A stretch of DNA of 64,000 nucleotides from Bemisia tabaci (lineage: Eukaryota > Arthropoda > Insecta > Hemiptera > Aleyrodidae): positions 30,021,372 to 30,085,371 of the forward strand of contig NC_092797.1 in NCBI RefSeq assembly GCF_918797505.1, given 5' to 3'. This document shows, piece after piece, positions 43,903 through 55,452 of the stretch; the stretch's first letter is position 1; each line of letters starts with the position of its first letter. The translations under genes were made by a program, and so were the position numbers. A model generated the notes under the pieces. It searched no databases. It worked only from the letters and a program-made list of their open reading frames with translations, and had not been told where the DNA came from.

Positions 43903-44409
43903 GAAAATTACAGGACAAGCTTATTATCGTAGAATGCCCCCGTGCATATTTACAGTTCGGTAGCATTGCGTCATGCTTGCACCCCACAACGTCTTAACAA
44001 AATCTGCTCTCGCCTTACTTGAATATATTTCACGTGAAAACTCAAAGGAAGGCTTGACGGGTTCTTTGGTAACTAGGCCGGAATGAAGAGAGAGAAGGGG
44101 GCGAAGCGCGGAGCTTAGTAAAGCTCCAAATGAAAAGCTCACTCAGAGCGGGGGGACGGTTTGTTGTGGTGGTTTCTGACTGTTAACAAGACAGGACGTG
44201 ATCGCGTTAAAGGAGCCTTCAATGCTTTCTAAGTTGAATTTCTATACTTCTCAGCTCGTAAATTTGCCGACAGGATTAAAGGAGCTTTTAATGCCGGGAA
44301 TTCTACATGCAATGTATAACTTTTTTTTAACGAGGAGCTATTCAGCAAATTTGCGACTCGGTAAACTCTGGGTGTTGGTAATTTTGCCAAAGTTTGCTCA
44401 AAAATTCAG
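43903..44409. other. No feature recognised
   Basis: Spacer, no credible frame or element. Confidence 0.4.
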
Positions 44410-44879
44410 TCACGGAGAAAAAAAATAGGTAGCATTTACTATACTCTGGTTAAAAAGCAGCACAACCAGCAGCCTGATTGTTGAAATTTTTTGTTCGTCG
44501 GACGACATAGGTTAAAAGGCGGAGTTTGATTGGTCGGCTATGTCTTATCGCTGCTTTGTCGCGCCTTTGTCAGGTGGAATGGACGACATACTGTCGGAAA
44601 ATTAAAAGGTGCCGTTAGCTTGTCTTGAGTTCAACCCGACATAGGCACGACAAAGCAGCGATAAGGCATAGCCGACAAATTACTCTCCGCCTTTTAACTT
44701 ATGTCATCTATGTCGTCCCGACAAACAAAAAATTTCAACAATCAGACTGAAGACAGTAAGGCAACTTCTACCAAAATTACTGCCACAATAAGGAAAAATC
44801 TTGTTATACTTTCAAGATAATTTGGATGAAAGTTACCATTGACCAGAATATGGTAAATGCTACCTATTCTTTTCCGTGA
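44410..44879. mobile_element. Outer MITE with TCACGGAAAA ends
   Basis: TCACGGAGAAAAAAAATAGG then TAGCATTTACTATA at the left. TATGGTAAATGCTACCTATT then CTTTTCCGTGA at the right. Its centre is replaced or filled by the 44,471-44,750 hairpin. Confidence 0.7.
44471..44750. mobile_element. Inner hairpin nested in 44,410-44,879
   Basis: CTGATTGTTGAAATTTTTTG pairs with CAAAAAATTTCAACAATCAG. The arms run on through TTAAAAGGCGGAG / CTCCGCCTTTTAA and ATGTCTTATCGCTGCTTTGT / ACAAAGCAGCGATAAGGCAT. About 110-bp arms with few mismatches, so younger than its host. Confidence 0.8.
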
Positions 44880-45092
44880 TTATAGAGAGAAAAAGCTCGG
44901 CTATCCGGGCAAAAATTTTCTCTCATGAGAGTTATGCTGTTCGATGCAATACTAGCTACGACCAGACAGCAAGGCAACTGCAGATGCGTAAGACCCAAAA
45001 CGCATCTACAGTTGCAGTGTTGCACCGAACAGAATATAACTCTCATAAGAGGAGATTTGGCCTCGGATGGACGAGCCTTTTCTCTCTATAAT
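44879..45092. mobile_element. Hairpin MITE with ATTATAGAGAGAAAA ends
   Basis: ATTATAGAGAGAAAAAGCTC at the left, GAGCCTTTTCTCTCTATAAT at the right. The arms continue through CTCATGAGAGTTAT / ATAACTCTCATAAG to a centre GATGCGTAAGACCCAAAACGC. It abuts the right terminus of the preceding MITE with no spacer. Confidence 0.8.
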
Positions 45093-45200
45093 GAGATCTC
45101 AGTCTTAGACGGAATGTTTGAGTGCGCATTGGCAAAATTACAAACAATCGAGACGGCTCGTGGACCGCCGAATTTCCAGCTGTCGGTAAACTCCGGTATA

Positions 45201-45460
45201 AATTGGATCGCATTCAGCAAAAGAAACCAGCGCGATTACAGTGTTATAAAAATGTTGCTTCTTCATTATTATTGAAATTTTTTCTCACAATAGCAAACAG
45301 TTTAAGCTTCCCACCAAAAATTGTTAATTTTAAAGGGAGATAGTCGTATACATTGTCATACTGTACATATATTAAGTATTTTTAAAAGAAAAGGAGGAGT
45401 TGGGCGATTCTGAAAACACTGTAATCGCGCTGGTTCCCTCTTGCGAAATGCGATCAAATT
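45201..45460. mobile_element. Family C MITE, copy 2
   Basis: AATTGGATCGCATTCAGCAA then AAACCAGCGCGATTACAGTG at the left. CACTGTAATCGCGCTGGTTC then TGCGAAATGCGATCAAATT at the right. Better preserved than the 8.2-kb copy and in opposite internal orientation to it. Confidence 0.85.
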
Positions 45461-47700
45461 TGTAATGCATTAATTTTTATTCGAGAACGTACTCTGCATT
45501 TGTGAATATCTCATTGATCCTCACGATAAAACTGAATTTCATTCTCAAGAGTCAGAGCGTGCATAAAAACGAGAGGGTTGAAATTATGAGTCTAAGGAAA
45601 CGGACTAGTTTAATTAAACATGCAATGATGAGGAGGGGGGAGGGTCAAATGTAGCGGATCACAGTAGAAGAGGGAGTTGCACTGCGAACGAGGAGGGAGG
45701 GAGGGGGGCGAGGCAGTGGAGCGGGTCAAAATGATGAGAAAGCGCCGTGAATTATGCGCTCGTGATATATTCAGTGCTTCGTTCCTATCGTTACTGTTCC
45801 TCGGTTTCCAGTCAAAATCGAGCTTTATGCAGGCCGATGCTTCGACGGTGTCAAATTGTCTCGGAAAATCGTACGCGCATGTAGCCATAAGGGAAAGTTA
45901 ATGGGATGAAATCTGGTCACTGGAGGGTTAACTTCTGATTGACTTAACCGTCTAAGACTTGATGAAGCTCTTAGAGACTGAAAAATGGCCGAAATTGCAT
46001 ACAGATTGTTCAAAAAGACAGAATGAGCCTCTATCTGCTTGTAGGTACCACGTGTAACACACAGTTCCTAAGTGATGAATTATATACTTTTTATGCATAT
46101 TACTGTTGAAAAAATATTTTCAATCTAAGCCTCTATCACGATGAACACGGTGTCATTAAATGCAGTAGGAGACCCAGATTCCAGATTCCAGTCCTTCCAG
46201 ATTTGCAGCCGTACTTCTGGTTTCTGAGAGTGGAACCTGTGTCCATGCTTTCTCTTGAAAGATACCTACTCCACTCTAGCAACTACTAATTTTAAAACTT
46301 AACACCTTATTTGAATTTTTTATTTGATACGGTTAGAACACAAGTAATGTTAAATAGATGTGTATGTTCATATTTTACGGGTATGCTCATTTGCATTATT
46401 TTTTCGTTTGCGTTTATTGATATGCTGGATAAAATTTTATCTTGAAACGTAACGAAACTTTCGTGTTTTAGCGTCAAATCAATGGTTACTCCAACCCATA
46501 GTGTGTATATATGTGTCTTAGAAGGCATTTCTGCGGTTATCGTAGTCTCATCCCTCAGAAGTGTCGGGAAATTCAACTGGATACGGAAGTCTTCATACAC
46601 CGAATAAAATTATACTCATACCGACATAGCGTCTAGGTGTCAAAATGTTGTCTGATGAGACGTATGATCCAGCTTGACAGTCACAATTAGAATATTTCAT
46701 CTCGAGATCATGCAAAAATAAGTTCTGTCAAATAAAATGTACAATTAATTATGAGGGTATAGCGAAATTAGCACCACAGACACACACACGTAACACAGGC
46801 AATGCAAAAAACACGCTCGTAAAAAAAGAAGAAAAAAAATCGTTCTTTCTTTGAATGTTTATTTTTCTTCGGGAACTTATTAGCCAGTTCATAGGTCTCC
46901 TAGGACTAGGTATCCAACTTTGTCGTTTCTTCTTCTGTAATTTCAGTTTTGCAAAATAGAACAGGCAGGAAGCTCCAACGCATTCGCGTCGGAAAGCGGC
47001 TCTGGCGACGGTAGGTAGTTGTTACGCGTCTACGGTTTCCTTGGTAACCTTTGTTTGCTATCAGCTGATGTCGAGTAGTATGACTAGGAAGCTCCAACCA
47101 CGGCATTCTTCGAAAAAAGCGCGAAAACTTATAGATTTGAATTTTCAAATTTTAAACGTAAAGTACATTTTTTCCAGTGCGAGATTAAAGCACAGACCCG
47201 TTTTGAATTATTGACAGTATCACCATGATTCCAAAAATACACTACGCAACATAGCATTCGCTCACAGGAAAAAGATATCAATTAAAATAAAATCAGTCCC
47301 CCCTAAACAGCAGAAAATGGCGCCGATTCCCATCAACCAACACGCGGTCTCTCCAATGTAACATGATCCGTTGATACTCCCCAGCTGGGACCGTCCGGAA
47401 TAGCAGCTCTAGTGCAAGCACCAGAGCCGCTAATAGGTGAACATTCACTTCATCAGAGTAACTAAAAATATCTTAAAATAGTAAGCATTTGTCCCAAATC
47501 ACTCTGAATGCACACCATCGTATTGTAAAGTTTAATCATAAGTACTACTGAAATTTAAACATTCAAAAGCGTCTCGAACCAAAATACACCTATATGCATT
47601 TTAAGTAGACGAGTGTCACAAGAATACATGTAAAAAAGCATTATCACGTGTTTATTCATCAGAATTCAATGCTTTTTTCTACTTCACTACACGTTCAGTG
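45461..47700. other. Comparatively repeat-poor spacer
   Basis: No paired termini were found. One short frame (from ATG at about 45,731 to 45,901) starts MMRKRRELCARDIF and has a hydrophobic FLSLLFLGF stretch, which superficially resembles a secretion signal. It has no further support. GAAGCTCCAAC occurs twice at about 46,969 and 47,088. Confidence 0.4.
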
Positions 47701-47879
47701 CGTTATAATAGAGCAAAGCCATTCAGTCCGTGGCATGCCTTATCCACGCCGTATACCATGAGAAAAAGCACGGTTCGGCAACCACGGTCAGAATGACGCA
47801 AAGCCCGCGGAAAGGGCCCGAGTTTGCACATAGAACGTAAGCTTCTCTGATCTGTGCCGCTATCTGACAGCACCGGGCA

Positions 47880-48121
47880 GGAACTACGTTCACTTTGGCG
47901 CGAGAGGCGCGGCAAGGTGGTGAGGTGGCAGGCGGGGGCGGGGGGGCTCAGGGGGGTATAGATTTGAGCGCGGGCGCTGCGCCGGGGGCCGCGGCTGGAG
48001 CCGGGGGTGTGCACCCCCCTTCCATCTCCCTCCGCCCCGTTCATCTCGCGGCACCCCGTTCTCCCAGTTTCCCGGCATGCTCAGCCGATTTCAGGCTCTT
48101 GCACTCGCCACCCTCCGACTC
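47880..48121 (+). promoter_or_regulatory. GC-rich island, possible promoter
   Basis: About 47,890-48,060 is strongly GC-rich and CpG-dense within AT-rich surroundings, with a GC-box-like GGGGGCGGGGGG at about 47,934. It is followed by TCAGTT at 48,120-48,125, matching the insect initiator consensus TCAGTY. No TATA box or clear DPE is seen. The direction is inferred from the downstream donor. Confidence 0.35.
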
Positions 48122-48554
48122 AGTTGGTGTTTTGACAGTGTCCGTGTCTTTTTTGTTTTCTCCGTTTTGGTGTTGTTATTATTTTCCCATTTTTTCTCAT
48201 CACTCCGTGGACTTGTAACCTACCCGTTTTTGACGGTTTTATAACTTCGCTGGTGCTGTTAGTGTAGTATTTCGTGCGCGCGGGATTCGTTTCCACAAGG
48301 TTCGCTTTCGTCATCGTTGGGTCCGCGAATCGAACCGTGTGCGTTTATTTCCGGTTTTCCATCCACGGGCGGCTTATTCGCAGGACGATGCTGTGAGGGA
48401 TGTCACTCTGTTTTTCGTTTGCAGTGACACGTATTAGCATCGCTCGTCAGACGCTACCCGAGACTCCGATGTTTACTTTCTTTGACCTACATTCGTCTAC
48501 AATCACAGGTTCCTCGCCGCAGCTTCCTTAACTTTATCATTTAAATTAATTATC
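48122..48554 (+). other. Possible non-coding first exon (5'UTR) ending at a GTGAGT donor
   Basis: The stretch after the TCAGTT initiator is pyrimidine-rich, contains only short upstream frames, and reaches GTGAGT at 48,555. It is repeat-free as far as I can see. This would be the 5'UTR of a gene running to the right, whose coding exons I do not find in this window. Composition is the main evidence. Confidence 0.25.
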
Positions 48555-49749
48555 GTGAGTTCGAAACTCTGATTCAACCTTCTCCTTCATCATCTTCTTC
48601 AAAAACCACTTTCGATTGAGAGCAAAAAAAGGGCAAATACTTGAAAAGGTAACGAAAAATCAAAACAAACGAAAAAAGGTCAAAAGGGAAATAAAACGAG
48701 AGCCCGTGAAAATTTCTGACCCAGTGAATTTGACCGATACTAAGTTTAAGGATTTTACTGGGTTTTTTCCAGCCAGGAAAATATTAATTTACAGCACTAA
48801 TGCATTCGATAAAAAGGAAACACACTTTGACTTTGATTTACTGTTACGGTTATTTTTTCGTGAAATTCATTGGGCAGACCAACTTAGATAATGGCTTGAA
48901 ATATGGAATCCTATCATCTGATTCCAAGTGCGAATTTTCTGATTAGAATTTTTTGCGATTTTCGCTCGTGTGTGCGCCGTTTCAACGAATCCAACTCGCA
49001 AAAATGGTGATTTTTTCTTTACTAGCTGTACGGATGTAGAGGAATTTTATCGCTGAAAATTTACACAACAGCAATTTAGTTTTCTCATGTAATACTCATT
49101 TTTCAAGAAAAGCGTATGAATTTTGCATATATAATGAGGAAGATCGCTCAGAAATAATTTTTTTAAAAAAAAGAATGATACATATTTTGGTGGAGACGCG
49201 GTCCATCCTGAATTATTTTTTGAGAGTTTTGGTACTGAAGAGCGCTACAATCAGTTAGTATACTTATAGAAGATACCGAATCGCTATAAAGAAATTACAT
49301 CACGAGCATAAATTCACAAAATTTATTATATTCATCTAAAACATTGGTTCTGAGGGATGATAAATTTTCAACTTATCAGCTTCCCCCTCAAAACGATAGG
49401 TTGCCTGAGGTAACATCCAGTATTTACGATTAAATTATAAAGCATCATCATTCTATTCCTCGAGAGACCGTTGACTTCTTAGAGAAGAGGCTGAGAGAAG
49501 AGGGATTCGACCGTACACAAGGAGGTAAGAACAAAGAAGAAAAGAAAATTCACGAGTCATAGTATAAATATCCCTAAAAATTTCAACGTAATGAACACAT
49601 TTTAGCTATAAAATTAAAAATCAAAAATGTTATGAGACATTGATGAGAATAAGATCAAACCGCAGCAAAGCATAAAGAATGGTCCAGGGATGTTCACCTT
49701 ATAGAAGGAGATTATTCATACGGCATCAAGCTACTGAATTCTTCCTCAC
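48555..49749. other. No feature recognised
   Basis: A lysine-rich frame at 48,616-48,891 lacks an ATG and a recognisable domain. Otherwise spacer. Confidence 0.4.
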
Positions 49750-50007
49750 ATATCAACGGTGAAATTACTAGACCACGTATCTCGGTTCGCGACCTTTGAG
49801 ACATCCTGCCATACTTCATTTTCTAAATGGGAAACTACTCAACGTCAATCCTTGTAAACTTTCGTGATTTGTCTTCTCTGTGCGAAGAAAACTCTGTGAA
49901 AATCTCAAGGAATGATATTGACTTGTTCTATTCTAAAAAAATAAAGTGGGGGCGGAGATTTGTGGACACCGCAATTCTACGAGATACGTGGTGCAGGAGT
50001 TTCACCA
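49750..50007 (+). mobile_element. Family P MITE, copy 5, right end cut by family F
   Basis: The left end ATATCAACGGTGAAATTACT and inner landmarks match copy 2. The right side stops after GGAGTTTCACCA, where the family F element begins, and the expected last bases GTCGATAT are not found beyond it. Confidence 0.8.
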
Positions 50008-50008
50008 T

Positions 50009-50138
50009 AATTGGACGTATTTCTGCCAAACGGAACTATGTGCATTAGGGCATGAGCCCTGAGACCCATAAGAATATGTGCATAACAGGGCTCACATCAT
50101 AATGCGCACAGTTCAATTTGATAGAAATACGTCCAATT
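50009..50138. mobile_element. Family F MITE, copy 2, inserted in a family P end
   Basis: AATTGGACGTATTTCTGCCA and AGAAATACGTCCAATT, with centre CATGAGCCCTGAGACCCATA identical to copy 1. Insertion took place at the terminal inverted repeat of family P copy 5. A partial relative follows at about 50,325-50,460 (TAATTGGACGTATTGTTGCA..). Confidence 0.85.
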
Positions 50139-50525
50139 GCATGAATTACTTTAAGCATTATACTGCATTTGTTCTCCTCAATAAAGATATACTTGCTGTG
50201 AGAATTTTTGGATGATCACTTAATATCGGCACTGATGTTTTAAATAATAGGAGATAATTACCAAAGACAGAAGCCATGGCTATGTCAAAGCAATTCTAAA
50301 GATAGGAAACGAGTAACTTGCCGAGTAATTGGACGTATTGTTGCAGAAAGGAGCTTAGTGAACATGAATTAACCAAGAAACTTTTGAAAAAGGATTTGCG
50401 TGCTACGTACAGCTCCTTTTGATTTTAATTATTTGCACGTAGTTATTTTCAGAATAGATACCTATGTCCCATACGTTGAAAAAGCTGCTGCGAGCAGCGC
50501 GGCAGACCGAAACGCGATTTGAGTG
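50139..50525. other. Spacer with a family F-like fragment
   Basis: TAATTGGACGTATTGTTGCAG at about 50,326 resembles a family F left end. AAAGGAGCT and AGCTCCTTTT could be its arms. Confidence 0.35.
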
Positions 50526-50778
50526 CTGCCGTGCTAAGGAAAAACGTCGCATGAGCTTTCAGACGTTCTCAAGTCTCCTTCGATAAAACCCGACTCTGTG
50601 AGGAAAATTGTGAGTATTTTTTCCCAAAATTTTCAGACAATTTCGCACGCAATTTGGTCTAAAATATCTGAAAATTTCAAGGAAAAATATGAATGAATGT
50701 CGTCATAAATACATGTTTTATCAAGGGAAATTCGGCAAGTCTCGAATGTTCATACGGCGTTCTTCCTTAGCAAGGCAG
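50526..50778. mobile_element. Family A MITE, copy 4
   Basis: CTGCCGTGCTAAGGAAAAAC at the left and GTTCTTCCTTAGCAAGGCAG at the right. The interior has CACGCAATTTGGTCTAAAAT and CTGAAAATTTCAAGG. Candidate 4-bp flank AGTG on both sides. Confidence 0.8.
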
Positions 50779-51509
50779 AGTGGGCTCATGTTAGTAGAAA
50801 ACACGCTGGTCAAAAGACTGAGTTATCAACATTGTTGAGTCTCAGTCTCAGTACGATAATTAAAACTCCGTAGGAGAGAGGCGATTGCGCAAAATTTAAT
50901 AACGACGATGCGGTCAGAAATGGCAGTTATCATCCCTCCTAGCACAGAGCAAGCGAGTCTTCGATACTTCGGAAGTGGGTAGACCAAGAAAATAATGCCA
51001 TTGGCGTATAGTTATGGCATAGAGGAAGTTCGATCAGAATGAACAAGATGCAGCATAGGAATTCAAAAGCAGCAGCAGAGAAAACCAAGAAAGATTTTAA
51101 AGAAAGAGAGAGAGAAAAAATTGCCACCACAACTCCCCACAGTTGCCGTTCGGTAAAAAGTTTGCTGTTCCAGCCTTTTTAATGGATAGAGTCAACACAG
51201 AATTATAAAAGTAACTGCGGATGGAGAACTAAACTCTGAAAAGATTTATCTAAAAATGATACTTTGCAAATTATCCCCCCCCCCCACAATTTATTCTTTA
51301 AAGGAAAAGCAACCCTTTAAATTTTTCTTTAGACTCTTTCTTTCCTTGAAATTGTTTTTAATTTCTTCTTACCATATCAAGATTATTCTTTGAAAATGGC
51401 AGACTACGTTATTTCTTGGTTTTATCCAAAAATCAGTTAAATTTTTAACCTGAAATGCTGAACTGCGTTCTAATAAAAATACAATATGTGAATACGCGTA
51501 ACCAGGATT
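50779..51509. other. No feature recognised
   Basis: Spacer with an 11-base C run at 51,275-51,285. Confidence 0.4.
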
Positions 51510-51768
51510 CTTTCTGCTGGTTTAATGGCTTCGTGTCTAGCACCTTCAGCCAACTTTAGACGATGTTTCGTGTCCGTAGACATCGTGGGATCTCCATGCT
51601 CCAGGCTTTTCCAATTTTCAGGGATTAGGGCCGAAGAGAATCTATTTCAGCAGATCTATACTCGTCAATTCCGTGAAAATTAGACGCCACCACCGAGATT
51701 CGAACCCGGGACCTATTGACCTAGTCACTAGTCAGACGCGCTGACCACTAGGCCAACCTGGCCGTCAT
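51510..51768 (-). mobile_element. tRNA-derived SINE
   Basis: On the minus strand the head reads GCCAGGTTGGCCTAGTGGTC with A-box TGGCCTAGTGG. About 35 bases on comes B-box GGTTCGAATCTC within GTCCCGGGTTCGAATC. A non-tRNA body extends toward 51,510 (AGGCTTCGTG.., complement of CTGCTGGTTTAATGGCTTCG). This is the classic 5' tRNA head plus unrelated body of a SINE. The 3' end and target duplication are not resolved. A true tRNA is excluded by lack of an acceptor stem pairing that I can form. Confidence 0.7.
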
Positions 51769-51796
51769 TATTTATTTGACTAAGACTCTTTTCTAC

Positions 51797-51845
51797 GGGG
51801 GGGGGGGGGGTGTTAAGTCCTCTCAATGACGCCCCCCCCTCCCCC
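51797..51845. repeat. G-run and C-run pair
   Basis: 14 G at 51,797-51,810, then 8 C plus 5 C at 51,832-51,845, about 20 bases apart. The two can fold back on each other or form quadruplex/i-motif structures. Also a place where assembly length is unreliable. Confidence 0.7.
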
Positions 51846-51959
51846 AAGCTACGTGCTTAGTCTGAGGAACGACGGGATATGAATTTTCACAAATGAGATT
51901 TAACTCAAGGATAAAGATTGGAGCGATTGGTGACATTAATCAAAGTCGTAACATTGGGA

Positions 51960-52225
51960 AATATCGATAGACAAAGTGCGAGACAATTTATCTCCATTGC
52001 GGTGTTTAAAAATTTCCGCCTCTCTTTCATTTTTTCGAGGAAAAACAAGCCATAACTTAATTTCTTGACATTTACACACAATATTCCGTAAGAAGAAGAG
52101 ACAAAGCAAGTAAATTTAAAAAAAAAAAACCACGTTGACTGGATTTCCAAGGAAAAATAGAGTGTGACAAGAAGTCTGCAACGTCGCAAACGAAGCTACT
52201 TGATCTCACATTTCGGCATCGATAT
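51960..52225 (-). mobile_element. Family P MITE, copy 6
   Basis: ATATCGATAGACAAAGTGCG at the left and CATTTCGGCATCGATAT at the right. Inner CATTGCGGTGTTTAAAAATT and AAGAAGTCTGCAACGTCGCA identify it in reverse orientation. Terminal sequence has drifted. Confidence 0.75.
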
Positions 52226-53237
52226 AATACAATATTTTCTGAAAGTCGTATGTTTTTTTATTTCTTCGAGTCTCCAAAATATTGTCGCGCCCTCCGGGAG
52301 CAGAGGTTGAAAAAAGAACAGCCTCGCAGAACCAGGACGATAAGGTAACGATTGGGGAGAAATATCAATGATACTGAGTCAAGTAAGAGCGAGGAATGAG
52401 CGATGACGCTTCGCTGCAGGGACGCTTCCTTCTCGGGGCTTTCGAGCCGCGCTCGTTTCGAAGGAGATCAAGAAAAATATTAGTAGATTTCATCCAACCC
52501 TCTCATTCCTACGAGAGCTTGAAAGTATATCCGCCGTCGTCATATTTTATGAGTATGCGGATTCTGTGGGCTCCCTCTTGACGTAGGTCCCTTTGCGCGA
52601 TCCAGGCTGTATTTAATGTATTTTTAAAATAAGCCGGGATATTTTCGTCCTGTGTGATGGGTCAGTGTTGCGTCAGTCCGGAGACAAGAGAATCACCACT
52701 GGAATATTAATAATGGTGGAAGCTTTTACTCTTGGGCATTCAACATTCAACTGTGGACCTACGGTAGGTCACCTACCTGCTAAGTCGATGGTTAACAACG
52801 TGTTGGCAGTTTCGTTTTACAAACAAACCTAAAGGTCTCGAATCACGATCCAATTCCCGCACCGATTACCATCAAAAGGTCTGGAGTCATCAGTCTTAAA
52901 ATCATTACTTTGGTTAATTTTAAAATGGAAATTTGGCAGAAATGTTTCGTGCGGCAGGAAAAGATGAATGGTGGCACTCCATTCTGATCAAAATTTGACG
53001 GCTCGTCCAATTTTGATCAAAGAGGACTGTTGCATGATGACGCCATCAGTCATCAACTGGTCTACTTTGATCAGCGACTCTCATCAGGAAGAAAGTCATG
53101 CGAGCACTCGAACTTCGCCAAATTTCCGTCCATAAAATATTAGTCTTTGAGAAATTAAGAATGTTTTTGTAACAATTTTTAGGCATGCAAGATTAGAGTT
53201 CAAATAATATTCTGCAAAAAATTGAGAGAAAAACACA
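52226..53237. other. No feature recognised
   Basis: A 61-codon frame at 52,396-52,581 is not recognisable. No paired ends. Confidence 0.4.
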
Positions 53238-53789
53238 ATGGACCACTAGACAAGGTACGAATTTCAGCATTCTGATACACGTTTTTTAACCAAAATTTCA
53301 CGTAGAACACGATACGCACGACAAAAATTACAGAAATCAACGCGTTACGAAGATATTTAATGATTCCTGATGCGTGAATTCATACCACCCGCTCATTAAA
53401 ACTCAATGCTCTACGTGATTCACATCGCGCGCTGAACGTTATCGTGACAGTCTCTGCGATATAAAAATCTGCCAACCTCAATCTTGACGCTTTGGCTCAG
53501 CTGTAGCAAATTGCTTATATTTTGAACAACACATGGTGGGTAATGAACATTGCTCGATTGAGAAGCTTGCTGAAACCGTTGTAGTGCGCGATTTGACTCA
53601 CGTAGAGCTTTGAGTTTCTTGTGAGCGGGCAGTTCAAATTCCTCGTAACCAATGTGAACTAAAAACGTTGATATCTTCGTTAGGAGTTAGTTTCAGTAAT
53701 ATTCGTTGTGCTAATCGTGTTCTACGTGAAATACTGGTTAGGAAACATGTATCAGATTGCTTAAATTCGTACCTTGTTTAGTGGTCCAT
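53238..53789. mobile_element. 552-bp element with about 210-bp arms
   Basis: ATGGACCACTAGACAAGGTA at the left and TACCTTGTTTAGTGGTCCAT at the right. The arms remain alignable through ATTTCACGTAGAACACGAT / ATCGTGTTCTACGTGAAAT and GCTCTACGTGA..CGCGC. Roughly 80% arm identity by eye, so an old insertion. Non-coding. Confidence 0.8.
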
Positions 53790-54461
53790 TCCGAAGCTGT
53801 CCAAATATCTGCATTTTATCAGAGGAAAATTAGCAATGTCTGAACTTCCATACGGAGTTTTTCCTTCACACAGAGTTTAAGTTTTCTGCGATTGCACGGA
53901 TGGCTTCCCTCAAGCTCAGAAAACTCGTGGGGCTTACTGCATTTGCGGTATTTTTCCCCTTGGGCGGGGTTGGGGGCGCATATGGCACTTGCAGCGCAGC
54001 GCTTACCAATTCCTGGACTTACGGTGGAATCGGGCCATCTCCTCACTCCTACCACCTGCTCTTACATTCGATTTCGGCGTCGCAATATTTACACATTTAG
54101 CTTTTCAGATTGAACCTATGTATGAAGCACCATCTTAGTATGATGGAATATACATCCTTTCAAAATTGAAGTAGAGTTAAACAAGCAGTGAACTCCAACA
54201 CAATGTGTTGATAAGGCGCGTCATTAACTCGCACATATCAACCCCTTTAGTTTTCATTTACAGAGATTTCAAAATAGGCAAACAGCATAAAAAGAGAATT
54301 CACGATCCAACACTGCGAGGTCAAAGACGCACCTTGACGAGACCGTGTATTGTGAAAGTAGAAAGCTATTCGATCGAATTTAAGTTTTTTGATCTGCCTC
54401 AAGCAAAATCTTATCAGATTCTTGAAGAAAAGTGCTACGGAATAATTTAAGCGAAGAAAGG
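53790..54461. other. Spacer with a short GC-rich frame
   Basis: 53,900-54,100 encodes MASLKLRKLVGLTAFAVFFP.., superficially like a signal peptide. It is preceded by CCATACGGAGTTTTTCCTT, the right-hand type end of family A, so the segment may be repeat-derived. Not called as a gene. Confidence 0.3.
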
Positions 54462-55452
54462 AAAAATTCTGTCGAACTCCTAGAAGATAAAGTCGATTTA
54501 AAGGTATTTTGGGGCTAAAATACCCAAATCACCGGTAGTAAAAATCCCGTTATATTATTGAAAAGAAATTGACTCGATATAAATGCAATTGCATTAAATA
54601 CGTCTTGATTTTGTTATTTTAAACGTCTTTCCATGCAAAGAAGTTCAACCATGTCGTTGCTTTATTCATTCATGAATTGAAAGTAAGCAATCTACATCCC
54701 GAAAATCTACTGATTTGCCGTAAAAAATTGCAGAAACTTGATATACCAGGTCGATGCACCCACTCGTTGAATTTACCAACCAATTTTGTGAGTGCAAATG
54801 TGTAAGAATCAATATGCTATAGTCATTTTGGGTGCATTTATTTTTCATGAAACAATAATAATTTCAATCCCGAAAAACCATCAATTTTCCGTATAAAATC
54901 GAAAAAATCAAAATATGTCAACTCCCCGACGTGAAAATTAGATTCTACGTATGTAAAATGTAAATACTTATGTATCGATATGCTGAACAGAACTATGTGT
55001 GGACAGTCAGAAGCCCGCGGCAACATTAATTCAACAGAAAAACTGTAAAAATTAGATAGGATTTTAGCCGCTTTGCCCGCCTCTCCTCGCTACTTACAAC
55101 AAACCGTTCTTATACTCATCTCAAAATTTTTCTCAGAGCTTTGGGTTATTATCAGCTTCCATTTAAACTCCGGTTCGATGGCCGAATCGGCTGCCAAAAA
55201 AGCAAGCCACTGTTGAGGGGTTCTATGAGAAATTCGTGATATTATCGGCTCTCAGGAAATCACCCCATGGCTAAAATTGGTGGTATAAATGTTTAAGTGC
55301 TTAAAATAATCGTATTCAAGAAACTAAGGAATTAAACTATGGAGTCAATTTCTTTTTAATAATATAACGAATTTACTACCGGTGATTTAGCTATTATAGC
55401 CCCAGAATACTTTTAAAGCGCCTTTGCGTTCCAGAATCTCGACGGAATTTTT
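54462..55452. mobile_element. About 1-kb long-TIR element
   Basis: AAAAATTCTGTCGAACTCC at the left pairs with AATCTCGACGGAATTTTTTT at the right. The arms run on through GGTATTTTGGGGCTAAAATA, AAATCACCGGTAGTAAA and TTATATTATTGAAAAGAAAT, about 120 bp. The interior includes two loosely similar segments at 54,650-54,840 and 54,835-55,020 (ATCCCGAAAATCTACTGATTT versus ATCCCGAAAAACCATCAATTT). No transposase. Confidence 0.8.

Noticed and set aside
45731..45901. Short frame with a basic start and hydrophobic stretch, possible secretion signal
   Set aside because: Too short, no conserved mature part, overlapping open frame on the minus strand.
48616..48891. 91-codon lysine-rich frame after the GC island as the first coding exon
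   Set aside because: Begins with TTG, has no internal early ATG or acceptor site, and composition follows A-richness.
51690..51768. Functional tRNA gene on the minus strand
   Set aside because: A and B boxes are good, but acceptor-stem pairing is not evident and the sequence continues into a SINE-like body.
53900..54100. Small secreted protein suggested by MASLKLRKLVGLTAFAVFFP
   Set aside because: Adjacent family A-type end, overlapping open frame on the other strand, and no cleavage-site or mature-peptide support.
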